DNA of 64,000 bases from Paraphysoderma sedebokerense (GCA_025602915.1 JAHLJZ010000023.1:186001-250000), one strand, 5' to 3'. Positions 21,009 to 34,800 are shown, counted from the first letter of the stretch. Numbers and translations: made by a program. The notes: generated by a model not told the origin, from the letters alone.

Positions 21009-23917
21009 ATGAATAGCCAAAATCAGCCCAGAGTTTTAGTCGCTGTTCGCATTCGTCCACTGAATTCAAAGGAGTCCAACAAGAATAAAAACGTTGTGAA
21101 AACAATCGATGGAAACGTATAATACTATATTCTTTTATTACATCATTCGAGCACCCTTTTTAACTTTTGATCTGTATTTGATAGACTATCGTAGTTTTGG
21201 ATGCAGCTTTTGACGATGACATTTTGCGGTCTAACAGGTATTCGAAACCGAATTACTCCAATCTTTCTGACAATTGATCTTCGCATTTTATGGTGTTTTA
21301 ATTGACTAGTCCTTCTGGTTGTGCGCATTTATTGTAGACCAAAGGAGAAACGATACGGATTTGATGCAGTTTTTGGAGAAGATGCTACTCAAATTCAGGT
21401 TTACGAACACATAGCGAAACCATTGATCGACGACGTTATCAGCAAAGGTTCTAATGCAACTGTTTTTGCGTATGGTGTGTTGAAAGCAGTGATTTTCTTG
21501 CTTGATTGAAAATATGTAGAAAACTCTATTGACAATTATTTTACGCAGGAGCTACTGGTTCCGGGAAAACTTTCACCATGGTATGGTTAAACGGAGACTA
21601 CCTCTAGATTTGAAAAAACTGATTTACTGCTACTTTGTGCATTTATTTTTCTATTTCGGTTATTTAGCAAGGGACGGATATCAATCCTGGTATATCTCCT
21701 CGGTTGATTCGAGATTTATTCGAACGTATACGGACAGAAACACACAACGACAATGAATTTCATATCACATTTTCGTACTTAGAAATCTACAATGAGAATA
21801 TAAGAGACTTACTTTCCGGAGACGCTGATTATTTGGAACTGCGTGAAGATCCTGTTAAAGGCGCGGTGGTGAGCGGAATCACCAAAGTGGAAGCCAAAAC
21901 GGTAGATGAAGTGCTCAGTTTATTGGAAAAAGGTAATCAAGAAAGAACCACCGAAAGTACGGGCGCTAATTCTGTAAGCAGTCGGTCTCATGCGATCCTT
22001 GAAGTCGTCATCACACATCGGTTTCGGCAGAGCAATAGAAGTAAAATGTCCGAGCGGATCGCCAAGTTAAGTTTAATCGATCTTGCAGGATCGGAACGAG
22101 CCGCTGCCACTCAGAATTATGGTATTCGGATGGTCGAAGGTTCAATGATTAACCGTTCACTTCTAGCTCTTGGGAATTGTATCAATGCATTAGCCAATCA
22201 AGGGAATCGAAAATACGTAAATTATCGAGATAGTAAGATGACTCGCCTGCTAAAGGATTCATTATCAGGGAATAACTGTCGCACAGTTATGGTGGCAAAC
22301 ATATCTCCGTCATCGACAACATACGAAGAAACCATGAATACTCTCAAATATGCAGATCGAGCAAAATCCATCAAAATTCGCGCATCAGATGCTAAACTAA
22401 CACCGACTAACTCATCCGACGATTTAGCTCAAAATTACAACGACACACATCCTCCATTCACGACGGATAATGACGACAAGAAAACAATAATATCAACGAT
22501 AACCACCAAAAAACGTAATGGAGAAACAATGCGACGTCAGTTGAGCGCAACAAGTAAACTGACAAGAGCCGTTGGGTCTAAGAAACCAGTAGCGACATCA
22601 AAACGACAACACCCGATCATCCAAAATGTGGACTCTGGTGTAATACCATCTTCAGTGTTAAAAGAACCTAAATCGACGGCTCAATTTGCGGTTATACAAA
22701 AAGAGATACTGAAATTGTTTCAACAACATGTTAATTGTAACAGGAAAATTCTAGATCTGGACGAATTGATTGTAGAAAGAAGTATATATTTGATTCAAAA
22801 GCAAGGTGAACTTCAAAGGTTGGAAGTCCTATTTTCAATGCTGCGTGTATTATTAGTTGTCTCAGTCATCAATACTGTCACTCTCCCAGCTCGGAGCGGC
22901 AATACTCATTAGACCCTTCTTTAAAACTTCAATCAACTTTGGAATCGCTACGGTCCGAAATATCAGATGTAACAATAAAGCGAGACTCAGCTGTTCAACA
23001 AAAGTTGAACTATGTAACGCGGATGGATGTCGTTGCGAAAAAATTAGCGTCGTTTGAAGATTCTATATCAAAATTTGCTCCTTCTGAATATCACGAAATG
23101 CTGGAATTAATGATTAGAGCCCATCACTTGGAAATCGAAAGTAAGCATTACAATCAGCTCATTCGACGCCTGGTCTCATACGTTTGAGCTACTATGCTAA
23201 TTTGGTTCCTCCTTTACACTTGTCAGATATGGATTGTCAATCTTCATCCATCGTCACTGCCAAAATACTGCGTCAAAAGGAATCTGTAATAAAATCAATA
23301 CTAAGTCAACGATCAATATACGAGAAAATCATATCGATACAAAAAACGCTATTAACGGATAGCGCTATCACTGTTCCTGACGAATTGAACGAGATGTATA
23401 GCCAGTTGGATAAGGTTATAGATTTACAAGGAGTAGACGAATACGATAAAACTATTGAAGGCATTCGAGAGCGAGGGTTACAGAGAGTGAATGTGGGTAT
23501 TCGGATCCTTTCATTTCACCTATTGATATTCGATTTTTGAGTAACCAGCTGTTATTAATTTTTATATCTACAATTATGCCTCTACGCAATTCATCCAAGA
23601 CATTCGAGTCGATAAACACCAACATAAACCGTTCCTCGCTCCGTAAAAGTCCAAGTCGTACTCTCAATTCAAATATAAACACAAATTTTAATCGCGACAC
23701 TCAACGTAACGTCAAATCACATCTTACCAAATCAAGTAGTGCAATTTCTCTCGCGCAAGTTGTCAAGAAATCTAAAAGCAATTCCCGTATTGATTTTAGT
23801 GCCAAAAATGAACAAGACATTGTTTCCGCGTTTACTAATTCATTTTCGAAAGGAACGGTGACTAGCGGTGGAGGCTCATCAAGAAATGACCGTAGTGATA
23901 CACTCGTTGTGAATTGA
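21009..23917 (+). CDS. Kinesin-8 family motor (Kip3/KIF18-like)
   Basis: Plus-end-directed, microtubule-depolymerising mitotic motor. Model: exons 21009-21116, 21185-21237, 21338-21474, 21549-21580, 21668-22846, 22897-23140, 23227-23492 and 23600-23917, about 778 residues. The motor domain fills the first ~345 residues: VAVRIRPLN, P-loop GATGSGKT, switch I NSVSSRSHA, switch II DLAGSE, and the kinesin-8 hallmarks INRSLLALGNCINAL, KYVNYRDSKMTRLLKDSL and RTVMVANISPS. A neck and coiled-coil region rich in Glu, Lys and Gln follows, then a basic Ser/Asn-rich tail. The last intron boundaries are the least certain; the chosen ones keep phase and give a polar tail. The start is the first ATG in frame with the motor. 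Confidence 0.9.
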
Positions 23918-24105
23918 CTTTAATAGAAGACCCAATTTTTCACGACATCTATTTATTATACATTTTAGCCTCAAGAGTGAGTGAGTAATGAATAAATCGT
24001 GAAGCATAGATGTACATAAATCTAGCCAGTTTTACAGGTCCTCCAATTGTACAGGCACGAATCCCTGATTGTGCAGTCTAACAGAACATCTATGTGAACC
24101 AATCG

Positions 24106-26737
24106 TTAAATATGGTGATATCTTCTCTCGGTTGGAGAAGTCGGTAAATTTGCCTGAGAAGGAGCACGACGAGGTTGTCCTGGCTCAGCTCCTAGTCCAG
24201 ATAATGGGGGCCGTTGTATCGGATGAAACTGATTCAGTCCGCCAGAATGTGGAGGTAACGAAGCCAAATGGGGCGGCAACTGAGGATTATGGTGTGGTCG
24301 TGGGTGGAATTGCATTTGTTGCTGTGGGAAAAGATAATGCGGAGGCAAATGTGACGGTACGAACGGTGGAGGCAGTTGATTCGATGAATAAAATTGGGAA
24401 GGAGCGCCATGGGAGAAATTTTGCGGATGTTGTGAGATTATTGGTGGACGAAAATGATGAGGTGGGATTTGCGCATAATGCGATGGACCGAGAGGACGAT
24501 AGGCCTGTGGATATAAGTCAGGATGCGGTGGCACATAATTCAATTCAGTGTTCGCCGAGGAATCAGATGACGTTGGTAGACCGGGTGGACGATTAAAACC
24601 GCCGAAATTCCCCAATCTTTCTGCGTGCCCGGAAGGATATATTGGATGGGGAGTTTGGCTAAGGCCAGGCGGCAATAGCTGAGGAGCCCGTGGTAATGAA
24701 GAAGGAGACGGAGGTGCACGCCTTTGAGCGGATGCGGACGCTAAACCGATATCGGCTCGCCCCAACGCATTAGCATGTTCGAAGGAGGCGTTCTCATTAT
24801 CTGAGGTGCGTACTCCCCTAACTGAATTAGGATATGGCTGAGATTTCTGTGGCATATTCGTTGAAGTATGCGTTTGAGGCGGACCCAGGCGGAAAGACAC
24901 AATACTTGGGTCATTCAATAAAGGTACTGGAGCTGATGTCTTTGACTTTGAGTTATCACCACTAGTTGCCTTTTCCGCTGGCTCTGAGATTTCACCCTTT
25001 TCAATACTGCTATTCTTCCCTTCGATCTCGTCGGTTTTGTCGACTTTATCAGTTTTGCGTCGTACATAAGCTGATCGCACTCCAACATATTCTATAGTCA
25101 ACTCTTCCAGTAATCGTTCTTCACGAACTTGCAAGCCACTGCGCCTGTATCCCTGGACTTTTGGCGTAAGGATTCGATGTGCTCGCATAAATTCCCCACG
25201 AGTTTCGTATAACCTTTATAATTCAAGTTAACTCTCATACGAGAATAGAGATTTAATGAATGCTTACGATCGTTTGGTCAACACCCGGCCCAGGTTATGT
25301 GTAGTTTCGAATGGATCCTCGATACAAAACCAATATCGATCATTCTTTGGCTTATCTTTTGCAGGCTTATTTTCGTTCTCTTTGACGTCGGCAATCTGGG
25401 CATCGTTCTCGTCATCGCCGACGTCTCCACCATCCACAGCAGTTCCTTTCTCAGGCTCAGTCATAGCGTCTTTATTTTCCACTTTCAACCAACCTTTACC
25501 TTCTTTCGAGATCACATCGCCAGCTCTAATACTAACGACATCTTCGAAGAAATTGAAATCCTGAGCATAATAATGCATAAAGCCTGCCAACAACTCTCCG
25601 ATACTTTGAGTGTTTTTTTCTTTGAGAATCCAAACTGAATGCAAGGGGTCAAAGGTCCAAGGGGACTGGAAGATGTGGTGGTCGCTTGCGTCTGGGGCTG
25701 TTGGCTCAAAGAAATATGTATTATAGCCTTGAATGATTCTGGTAGTAAGGGTTTGACCTCTGGATGGAGGAAGCCGTTGAAGGTTTGGCAAAACAGGAGG
25801 AGAGGTGATTTGCAGATAATGAATGAGAAGCAACACGTATGAATAGGACGATAGAGTGCCATTGTAAGGATCATTTATATGTCGTCGTTTTGCCCAGTAC
25901 TTGACTACACGACCAAGATATTAAAGTCAGTATCGCTCTCCAGATGGGGCGGATGAAGCTGCACTAGGTTTACCTAAGAAGGCAAGTGGACGAAACCGAT
26001 AATCTACATCGGCGTACGCACGAAGAAGCCGGGTATTCCATAAAGCAAGAATATTTTGATAACCAATGTCTCCGGATATGCCGCTAAAAGAAAATGGTTT
26101 ATGATGGTTAATAACTTTAGGCAAGTCATCGCAAATCAACCAAATGGCGCTTTACCTGACTGGATCTCTATATTTTACTATAGGAACTCTAGCATTCTCT
26201 AAGACTTTAACATCCGCCATGGCGCAGTCGTTTTCAAGCACATCTCCAACAAATACTAAAAGTTTCTTCACATCCAAGTTTTGAAACTTCTCATCGTCTT
26301 CATTCTTTATCAGATCTGGGATGATAAGGCACAAGTCGACGTCTGTTACCGACAAAAAGTTCAGCATAGTTGTCAATAACAAATTGCGATATCATCGAAG
26401 ATAATAAATATATACCAGCTCCTGACATATCGAATCCAGCCATAGTGGATCCGAACTGTTCAAGTAGAATTTCCACATCGTGTTCCAACTCTAGCGACTC
26501 CTTGATCCATTTCTTAACTTTGGAAGTAACTACTGAGGATAGTCGCCGTATAAGATCCTGTCTCTGCCCTAACTCGTCTCTAGACGGTAGTAATGTGCGA
26601 TATAGTGACTCTGCTTCAAGATTTAAATTGCGAAAGAGGAGAGGATGGCCATGACTCTGTTGATATGATGACCGAGATGATGGACGCAACTGGGATAGTT
26701 GGTCAGAAAGTGTGGATATAGAGAACTGGTTACTCAT
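24106..26737 (-). CDS. Cid1-type non-canonical poly(A)/poly(U) polymerase
   Basis: Template-independent RNA nucleotidyltransferase of the Cid1/TUTase group. Five exons (26737-26416, 26342-26156, 26083-25974, 25904-25268, 25213-24106) give 787 residues. The catalytic centre is complete: GSTMAGFDMSGADVDLC gives the GS motif and two Asp, and SGDIGYQNILALWNT supplies the third. Further hallmarks are RPLAFLVKYWAKRRHIND and GTLSSYSYVLL, then the PAP-associated domain (SIGELLAGFMHYYAQDF...FNFFEDVVSIR) and IEDPFETTHNLGR, the nucleotide-recognition region. An acidic insert (EPEKGTAVDGGDVGDDEND) sits inside the latter. The C-terminal third (from about residue 560) is Pro/His/Gln-rich and disordered, longer than in fission yeast Cid1. 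The start is the only ATG in frame before the fold. Confidence 0.9.
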
Positions 26738-27812
26738 ATCATACTTATTGCCAATGGGAAGAGTATTCTTTTCTTCAACAGCGATACTCAATGATACCGA
26801 CCAAGTTTGTTTATTTGAGTCTGTCACAATACGTACAAACAATACTAACCGTGACAAGGAGGAAACATCTAATAAAGATAAATTTAGGGTATCTTATACC
26901 GATTCATTCTGTTATGTGGAAACATTTTATCTTCATTATCGACAAGAGCAGAAATTATTAGTCTGAATGACTCGACGTCGAGGAGCTCATGATGTAATGA
27001 TAACATCGACCATCTCTTCAGTGGCATCCCAAATCAACTCCAATGCGATTTCGAACTCATTACATTTATAGAGATCTACATGATATCTCATATCAGCATT
27101 GCATGCATACTAACGGCAATTAGAACAACGGACTCTGCAATTAAATGGCATTCCTTATAAATTTAATTTGAATGACTGCTCAGTGCTCCTCAGGCAGTTT
27201 GTTCGCCCGGTCATGCAGAGTGATGCAGAGTCCACCAATGAACCCATTTCTGCAACAACTGCAGCAGCACCAAAAATCGATTTTCCGGTATCCAACAGAG
27301 TTGATGAAATTACATTTTCGATTATGGCAATTCCCGCAAAAATTCATTCGGTTACATTGCCCTCGGATAATTGTTTAATTGGTTGGATCAAGGTTTTATA
27401 TCCGAACAACCTCAGCAGATCTTGCTCGCTCAAGGCGCGAAATTTCCCGTGGTTGGTTTAGTGCATTAATTGCCGTCGATTCGTTTGTGCGGTGACAAAA
27501 ACTTTATGCCGCATTACGGCAGATAAGGGCGAGCATTACGAATATGGATAATATATGGATGGATTGCAGACAAAGATCACAAGTCCGCTGCTTAAGACAA
27601 TATTCGCTGTCGGGAGCTTCTGCGAACTAAAATGGGGCATGACTCTTTAAGCTCGATTAATTGCATTACCGAATAATATTCATGTGAAATTGTACCCTGA
27701 TCACTTTGTTATGCATTCTGGGAGATAAAGAAAGGACTGGTATAAAAAGACTTATTTTCCCCCAATGTCATCAGTACTTTCAAAGTCTATCTTCTTATAA
27801 AAACCAGTCAAA
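26738..27812. other. Divergent intergenic region
   Basis: About 1.1 kb between the nucleotidyltransferase (leftward) and the carboxypeptidase (rightward). The open frame 27168-27461 lacks splice context or similarity and is probably chance. A TATA box lies near the right end. Confidence 0.6.
27741..27747 (+). promoter_or_regulatory. TATA box of the carboxypeptidase gene
   Basis: TATAAAA 72 bases upstream of the ATG at 27813, a normal spacing for an inducible fungal gene. Confidence 0.5.
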
Positions 27813-29551
27813 ATGAAAATTCGATACGTCACTCTTGCCATACTCTTTTTCCTCTCATCATTTGTCCAGGCAGCTCCGGCTCCTTCCCCGATCCGCCGCA
27901 CTGTTAGATACGATGGTCATAAAATCGTTCAGATCGATGTTGCCCCATCAAAAATTGTTCCTGCTCTTCACGACATGAACATTGATGTCGTCGGCAAATC
28001 ACCCAATTACGTCCAATTCCGTGTTCCCGAATTGAAGTCGTTGGAACAAGTATTCGCTAAAATCGGAAAACAAGACTACAAAGTTGTCGTTGATGATTTG
28101 CAAAAGATCATTGACAAAGAAACCGAAAGTTTAAACAAAAATGGGTTCTCGGTAGGCTCTTGAATGATTTGAACTGATTTTAAACTTGGTCCAACTAAAT
28201 CCTTTTTTGGTCTTTCCACAGAAATTCTCTGCAAACCAAGTCTCAGACGATTGGTTCAAATCTTACCAGTATGTATCTCTATACTTCTCTATTTAGTCGT
28301 TTATTCAATATTCTAAAACTTAAATTTCTAAAGTCGTTTCGATGAAATCGTGACTTGGTACAACACCCTCGCTACCACATTCCCCGATTTGATGAAAGTT
28401 ATCCCATCTATCGGTAAAACCCATGAAAACCGTGATATCATTGCTCTTCGTATCACCGCTCCCTCCAAATCCAACGTTGAAAAGAAACAAGTCTACTTTC
28501 AAGCGTATGTTGATCTGCTTCATGAATCGTCAAATTCTCCCATTAACAAGAATTGCTTTACCTTAGTGGTCAGCACGCCCGTGAATGGCTCGGAGTCACA
28601 ACTGCCCAATTTATTGTCTACAGTCTCCTCACAAAATACGGTAAAGAACAAGCCGTCACTGATTTACTCGACTCCACCGAAATTGTAGTGGTTCCACTTG
28701 TCAACCCTGATGGATATGAATATACCTGGACTGGTGATCGTATGTGGAGAAAAAATCGTAGAAAGAACAGCGGTGGTACATTTGGTGTTGACCCCAACCG
28801 TAACTGGTGCGTTTACCAGATTCATTATTGGTTTTGCTAATTCCCTGTCTTCTAACTCTTGAACACAATCCAGGGCTTACAACTGGGGTAAAGGTGGATC
28901 TAGCACAAGTCCTCGCTCTGATGTGTACATGGGTCCCGCTCCTGAGTCTGAACCAGAAGTGAAATCTGTTGCTGATTTCTTCAGAAGTAACACCAGAATT
29001 GTTGGCGCTATTGATTTCCATACTTTCTCACAATTGGTTAGTAGTTTTGCTTAGATTTACCGCTCTATCTATCAGAGTAATTAACAATAATGATATCGTT
29101 TCCAATTAGATCCTTCGTCCGTGGGGTGATACTGAAGAAAAAGCACCGCACGAAGCTCAACACGCTAAACTTGGAAATGACATGAGAGATATCATCTACT
29201 CCGTCTCAAAATACAAGTATACTTCTCAACTCGGTATTGACTTGTATGTCACCACTGGTACCGCTTCCGACTGGTTAGTACTTTGCATATTCTCCAAATC
29301 TATGGTTTGTTACTCATACTGATATTTGACGAAACCACAGGTTCTACGTCTCCAAATCTTCCAACATCAACGGTGAAGCTGTCTACCCATACGGTATCAC
29401 TATTGAACTCCGACCCGCCTCATCTTGGTCTGGCGGATTCGCACTTCCTCCTTCGGAAATCATCCCTACTGGTTTAGAGATTTTCCCGTCATTCATGCAT
29501 TTCGCCAAAACTTCCGTTGACAACACCTTGACTGATCGCAACAAGTCATAA
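27813..29551 (+). CDS. Secreted M14 metallocarboxypeptidase (carboxypeptidase A type)
   Basis: Zinc exopeptidase that removes C-terminal residues from peptides; secreted as a proenzyme. Seven exons (27813-28151, 28222-28268, 28334-28504, 28567-28806, 28874-29036, 29110-29273, 29341-29551) give 444 residues. Signal peptide [20 protein letters not shown], then a propeptide of about 100 residues. The catalytic domain shows the zinc ligands His and Glu in GQHAREWL, the later zinc His in DFHTFSQ, substrate-binding Asn-Arg in VDPNRNW, and Tyr plus catalytic Glu in [10 protein letters not shown]. All key residues are present, so the enzyme should be active. The closest general group is the fungal M14A secreted carboxypeptidases. 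Confidence 0.95.
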
Positions 29552-30325
29552 AGAGTTGGGCAACTACTTGAACCATATCTGGATATGGAAAGAAAAGTTT
29601 TATTTCACTTTATCGATTTGTGCATTATAAACTTGTATATATATCATACATCGGCGTTTTTATACAACGACATGTGTCGCCTAGACTTTGTTTGATTTTT
29701 GTGTCATTTGTATAATAAATGTACATAAAATACATCCATCTTTGAAATTTAAATCATCAGCTGTCCAACATATTACCAATTTTATTGCTTGCCCACTGCT
29801 ATTCTTAGTGATCAGGTAACATTGATCATTCTTTCCAAATCTATTTCATTTCATCATGAATGCAAATACGATATAAACAAGATTCTGCTTCCCAAGAATC
29901 TCTGAAAACAATATCAAGATACAATTATGACGGAAATAGCTAGAGTTTAATTGGCGACAGAACTGAGCTGGCTTTATAAACAAGTCGATAGGAAAACATG
30001 GGAGATAAGTTAAGGCTGGAAGTGGGGTAACAGTTATATAAATTGAATCGCAAGTGGGTTAAATATAGTTCGGAGAGAAAGAGATAAATGAATAGATTTG
30101 CAGTGACATTAAGTTTGGCAAAGTTGCGAGCTCGCTGCAATTGAGATGTCGCAATAACTAAGTATGTACCTGCTTAAGGGTGAGATATCGAAGTGAAAAG
30201 TGAGAAGGTTAATTAGATTCTTTTCTCGGATGAAACTAAAAGTTGACAATTGCAAAAAGTGAGTCTACTTACAATTTCGAAACCAAAAGTCATCAAAACG
30301 AACCGTTTCCGTTCTCAATTAACAA
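29552..30325. other. Convergent intergenic region
   Basis: About 770 bases between the carboxypeptidase and the small tail-anchored protein gene, which converge. AT-rich, with several AATAAA-like words near 29710-29730. The open frame 29940-30140 (minus) has no supporting features. Confidence 0.6.
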
Positions 30326-30832
30326 CTAATTATTATTAGCAGACCCATGATGAGCCCAAACAAATACTCCCATTCCGGCAAGAATTAGAATTAATCCCAG
30401 CGCAACAGATTTGGCAACTTTCCGCTGATTTTTAGTAAATCTACCTAGTGTTCCGTGACCATTTGCACCTTCTTCGACGGATTTCCCACGGGAAAACTGG
30501 GCTGTGCTGCTTCTTCTCATCATCGGTTCTTCATCATTATTGACTTTTCCACCCTGGAATACAGACGGCGAGGACATATAGGGCTTCATATTAAAGATGG
30601 AAGTCGATGTAGGCTTCCCTATAGATGTTTCCTTTTCATGGTAGAGGGTGCTTAGATTTTTCGAGGAAGGAAATGCAACGTGGTGGGGGTCTTTAGTGGA
30701 GTCTCTTGTACTCGTTCTGGATAACGGCAGAGGAGAAACAGGAGCAGTGAGACCGGCGGAATTGTAAGGTTTCGTTGTGGCAGATGGCAGAGGAGACGCA
30801 ATTTTGATGGATTTCGGAGAAGCGATAGACAT
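30326..30832 (-). CDS. Small predicted tail-anchored membrane protein
   Basis: Single exon, 168 residues, unknown family. The first ~135 residues are disordered, rich in Ser, Thr, Pro and Lys, with several SP/TP and RRSS sites that suggest phosphorylation. A basic stretch (RFTKNQRKVAK) leads into a single hydrophobic segment at residues ~142-160 (SVALGLILILAGMGVFVWA) and a short polar end (HHGSANNN). That layout is typical of tail-anchored proteins with the N-terminus in the cytosol. The start is the first in-frame ATG. Function cannot be deduced. Confidence 0.6.
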   Translation of the reverse strand: MSIASPKSIKIASPLPSATTKPYNSAGLTAPVSPLPLSRTSTRDSTKDPHHVAFPSSKNLSTLYHEKETSIGKPTSTSIFNMKPYMSSPSVFQGGKVNNDEEPMMRRSSTAQFSRGKSVEEGANGHGTLGRFTKNQRKVAKSVALGLILILAGMGVFVWAHHGSANNN

Positions 30833-31876
30833 TTTCGGTTTGCTACGGAGACGAAGAAATTGAAATGTTCAGGAAGGTGGGGGTTGGTGAGGTTATTCTT
30901 TCTGAATATATATTCCACTCTTAGCTACTAGTAACTAGAGAGGATGCTGAGGACTTAATAGATTATTCTGCGATATTTTCTTGATGTAGATGAGCTTTAA
31001 TACGAGGGTATTATTCTTCCGTGGGAGAAGACGCGAACGGACACCTTTATATGCTCAGCCAGAGCCGATGATATTCGAGTGACTCTCACGTCATTTTGGG
31101 ACCAACCAGAACGCCAGCGGTATCTTACTTTCTAGATTGTTTGTATTGTCAGATCCCGGGGCAAAGGATGAAGAAGCAACGCAGAAGAATGCATCGGAAA
31201 AACAAACTCTCCACAAAAGTAAACTTAGCTGGATGAAAGCCTCTCGAATCATGATATGACGAATCGCTGATGGTGCTACAAACAATGAACTCCGGCCGAC
31301 TCCGGCCCCCCTAATCTGCCGCAAATCTCAGTAGATGCATGTTGCACCGATTATTTGTATCTGAAGCAAACATGGCTTTTCATTGGATTTGTGAGCACAG
31401 CCTTGGCCTTGTAGCGTTGTACCTTCAACTATGAAACCAGGATTTTCTCAGGAAACTTCGATTCACAAAGTGATTGTATTCAGGGGCTGGTTACGTCAGT
31501 GGAAACACGCCGTTTCTGATTTCTAAAGGGTTCTATTTAAGGTGGATTCTCGATCCAAAGTGACATGCTAAGGGGAATATTTATTCAACTTGAGCTTATC
31601 AACAGAGTTTCGCTAGGGTATAATAATAAGGACCGTTTTAAACTGTCCTGAGCGGGGAAATAAGTACAACCTTCCTTCAACATCTCAAAAGAAGAAAATG
31701 GAAAGAAGAAAATAATGGATATGAAGAATGAAAAGAAGTAGTGGAGAAAAGTAGTAAAAATACTGGACCTGCTAAAGAATTATAATACATAAATTGTTAA
31801 ATAAAAATAAACCAGTCTCCCAGACTAAAATTCTCATTTCGGCATCCTTTCAATCCAACTTCTGCCTAAACCAAAC
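30833..31876. other. Intergenic region with a purine-rich tract
   Basis: About 1 kb between two leftward genes. The stretch near 31685-31765 is almost pure A/G on the plus strand. No gene seen; the frame 31091-31324 (minus) shows no protein features. Confidence 0.55.
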
Positions 31877-34800
31877 TCAAACTTCACCATCCCTTTCTCC
31901 GACAACTTCAAAACCAGATTGAACTGTCTTCGGAATCCCTTCGACAGAAATACTAGGCACTGAAGGATGCGATAACATACTCGACTTAGGAAGCGACTGT
32001 GAGATAGTTGGTGGCAGACTTTGATTTTGATTCTGGACTTGGCAAGATACTGAACGGGGTATCGGGGAGTACAAAGAAGATAGGTGAACATTCGCCTGAT
32101 TCGACTGTCCCTGCTGTTGCTGCTGGAGGATAGCACTGAGTAAACTTGGTCTGGTCTCGTAACTTGAAGTATTACTCGAAGTGGCAGTGGTGCTTGTGTC
32201 TATCACCCTATTTGACCCATAGTTTCGTTCGTTCTCAACGATGGCATTCCTGACAACTTTTCCTATCAATCGTTGAACTTTCTCTTCGCTCACTGGGCTC
32301 GTCGGTACCTCAACGACGCTACTTGCCGAAACAGATTGGACGGAAATCGGTTCTTGGAATGGGGTTTGAGAGCGCAACATATCCATCACTGTTAATGTCA
32401 ATTCGAGATGGTCCGCTGTGCTTGTATCTCCTGGTAACGATCGCGATCGCCTATGTCGCTTCACATGGGCGGCGACAGCACGTGAATATGAAGAGGAAGG
32501 CGCATGAAAGGAAGTTTGCGTTCGTTCCCGTTGTGAAGAAAGAGCCGGTCGATTGATGATATAAGAGTTCATATTCGATGAAATGGAGGGAGTGGGTGAG
32601 GGAATTGGCGATAACACTTGAAAGTTATGTTTTCCAGGTGAGCTGCCCAAGAACCGAGACGAATCCGATCTAACAGAGCTCGAAAACGAATAGACAGGTG
32701 ATGGAGTGAACGATCGAGCCGGGACTGGTTGAATATGAACCGACGTGGAGCCATATGATGATTCCTGCTCCCAACCTCCAAATGAAGGCCCCTGTTCATA
32801 TAATATCCATTTCTGATATTGAATACACCATGCCTTTACAGCCTCAGCGTTTGGCCTCCTCGATGGATCGCGGTTCAGGCACGACATAACCATTCCCATT
32901 TCTTCTTTGTACGTCAGGATCAAGTGATTAGGGATAATACCGTCATCTTTGAGCTTTTTTAAAGTAACAGCTCTCTCCATTCCCGTAGAGAACGGATGAT
33001 ACAACTCAAACATAACTATTCCCAGTGAGTAGATATCCGAGGTGGGAGTGAGTACTCGGCCTGGTAATTCGGAAGGGTTCAAAAGTTCAGGTGACGCATA
33101 AGTAGGTGTGCATTCTGTTGGAGATTTATTGGACTTGGAGCGGCGGTGTGGGTTATGTGACGTAGATAGGGCTGTAGTTGTTTGGCTAGACTTCATGCCC
33201 AGAACCGGGGTAGGCGACGGAAGACGAAGATCAATATCTGATGCCGATGCAGAATGAGGAAGCGAGCCAACAGCGTTTGCATGCGCAGGGGACAATGTCG
33301 CTTGATGAGGGAACGATAGCGGTTCCGATAAACCAAAATCTCCCAAGTAAACATGCACATAAGGCGCACTTGTAAGGGTGGCAATAAAGATGTTCTCCGG
33401 TTTAAGATCATGATGAAGAAAGGAATGTGAATGGATATGAGAAAGAGCCGAAGCAAGTTGCTGTATTTACATAATAACTTGTAGTTAGGAGAAATTTGTA
33501 AAATCTCAAAAAGAGAACCAGCTCCATTACCTTGATAATTTCAAGGTTGATCATGGTATCCGCCGAATTTCGCTTCTTTAGCCATTGCTTCAACGTCACA
33601 CCTGGATACTGCATTTGGATATATAACATTGGTGTCTTTAATTTCTTCCTTTTATCAGATTTGCCATATTTCAAGTCTTGTTCCGGCGATGAAGACAGCA
33701 CTTTCGATCCCGTCGGAGAGAAGAGAGCTTTACTCGATGGATTAGAGATTGGGATTGGCTGCAGCCTTAAGATGTCAGATTCTTCGTCGTTGTTCGATAC
33801 ACTTCGGCGGTTACTGGATGGCAACAACTCAGAAATGTGAAAGGGGCCGGTGCTCCTTCTTCGATGTACACCTTCGACACCCGTGGTCGTGTTTGCAGTT
33901 TTAAGCTTTGAATCAGTCTCAGCAAACAAGATGTGATCATCAAATTCGATATGGTCATCATCTTCGTCAGTTTCTTCAGCGTCCGTCTCCGGCTCAAAGT
34001 CCAAATCTTCGTCAGTCTCCGATTCAAATTCACTTCCCGTTTCTGTAGTACTTTCGCTTCCATTCGTTACATCTAAACTCATCGTTCTTCCATCCACATC
34101 TTCGACCCATGCGTTATAATAGCGAACAATATTTTCATGGTGGCTGATTTGGGCGAAAGTCTGAACCTCTCGAAGCAGATTTCGGACTTTTGTTGGAACT
34201 CGGGCCGTCACAGATGTAGCAGAATTTTCCTTGAATGACGGAAGGGCTACCTTTTTGATAGCGTACACTTGACGATCGATTTTATGAGTCGCTTTGTATA
34301 CAGAGCCGAAACCACCTCGAGCAATAAATGATTCATCTATTTTAAAGAGGACATTGTTAGCTATTATCTTCCCCCAATACAAGCCAGCATCTATTTACCT
34401 TCAAAATCTCTCTCGTATCGGGATTGAGGCAAACCGTCGTTGGCGATAGACTTGTCTGGTCGGCTGACGTTATCTTTTTTCCGTGTGAGGGTGGCCAGAA
34501 TAACATTTATAGATGATGATGCCGATTTGAAAAGAGAGGATGGCAGAACAGAAGCTGTCCATTCCACTGTAATTGGCGGGGCTGAGGTGGACGGGAAGAG
34601 TAAGACTGACTTGTGGTTTTCGAGCGGATTGATTTGAGGTGGCATCATATCTTTGAGATTTAACGGACGCAAAGAGGCGGACGACGGGAAGGAAAGCAGG
34701 GATAATGCAGCTGGATTGTAGTACAGTACTTGATATGGAGAAACAGACACGAAAAGTAGAACAGGGCTAGGAAGAATGTCGTAGGCACAAGTAATAGAGG

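Noticed and set aside
27168-27461. 97-codon ORF in the divergent promoter of the carboxypeptidase
   Set aside because: A second frame is equally open here; no splice context or similarity. Probably chance.
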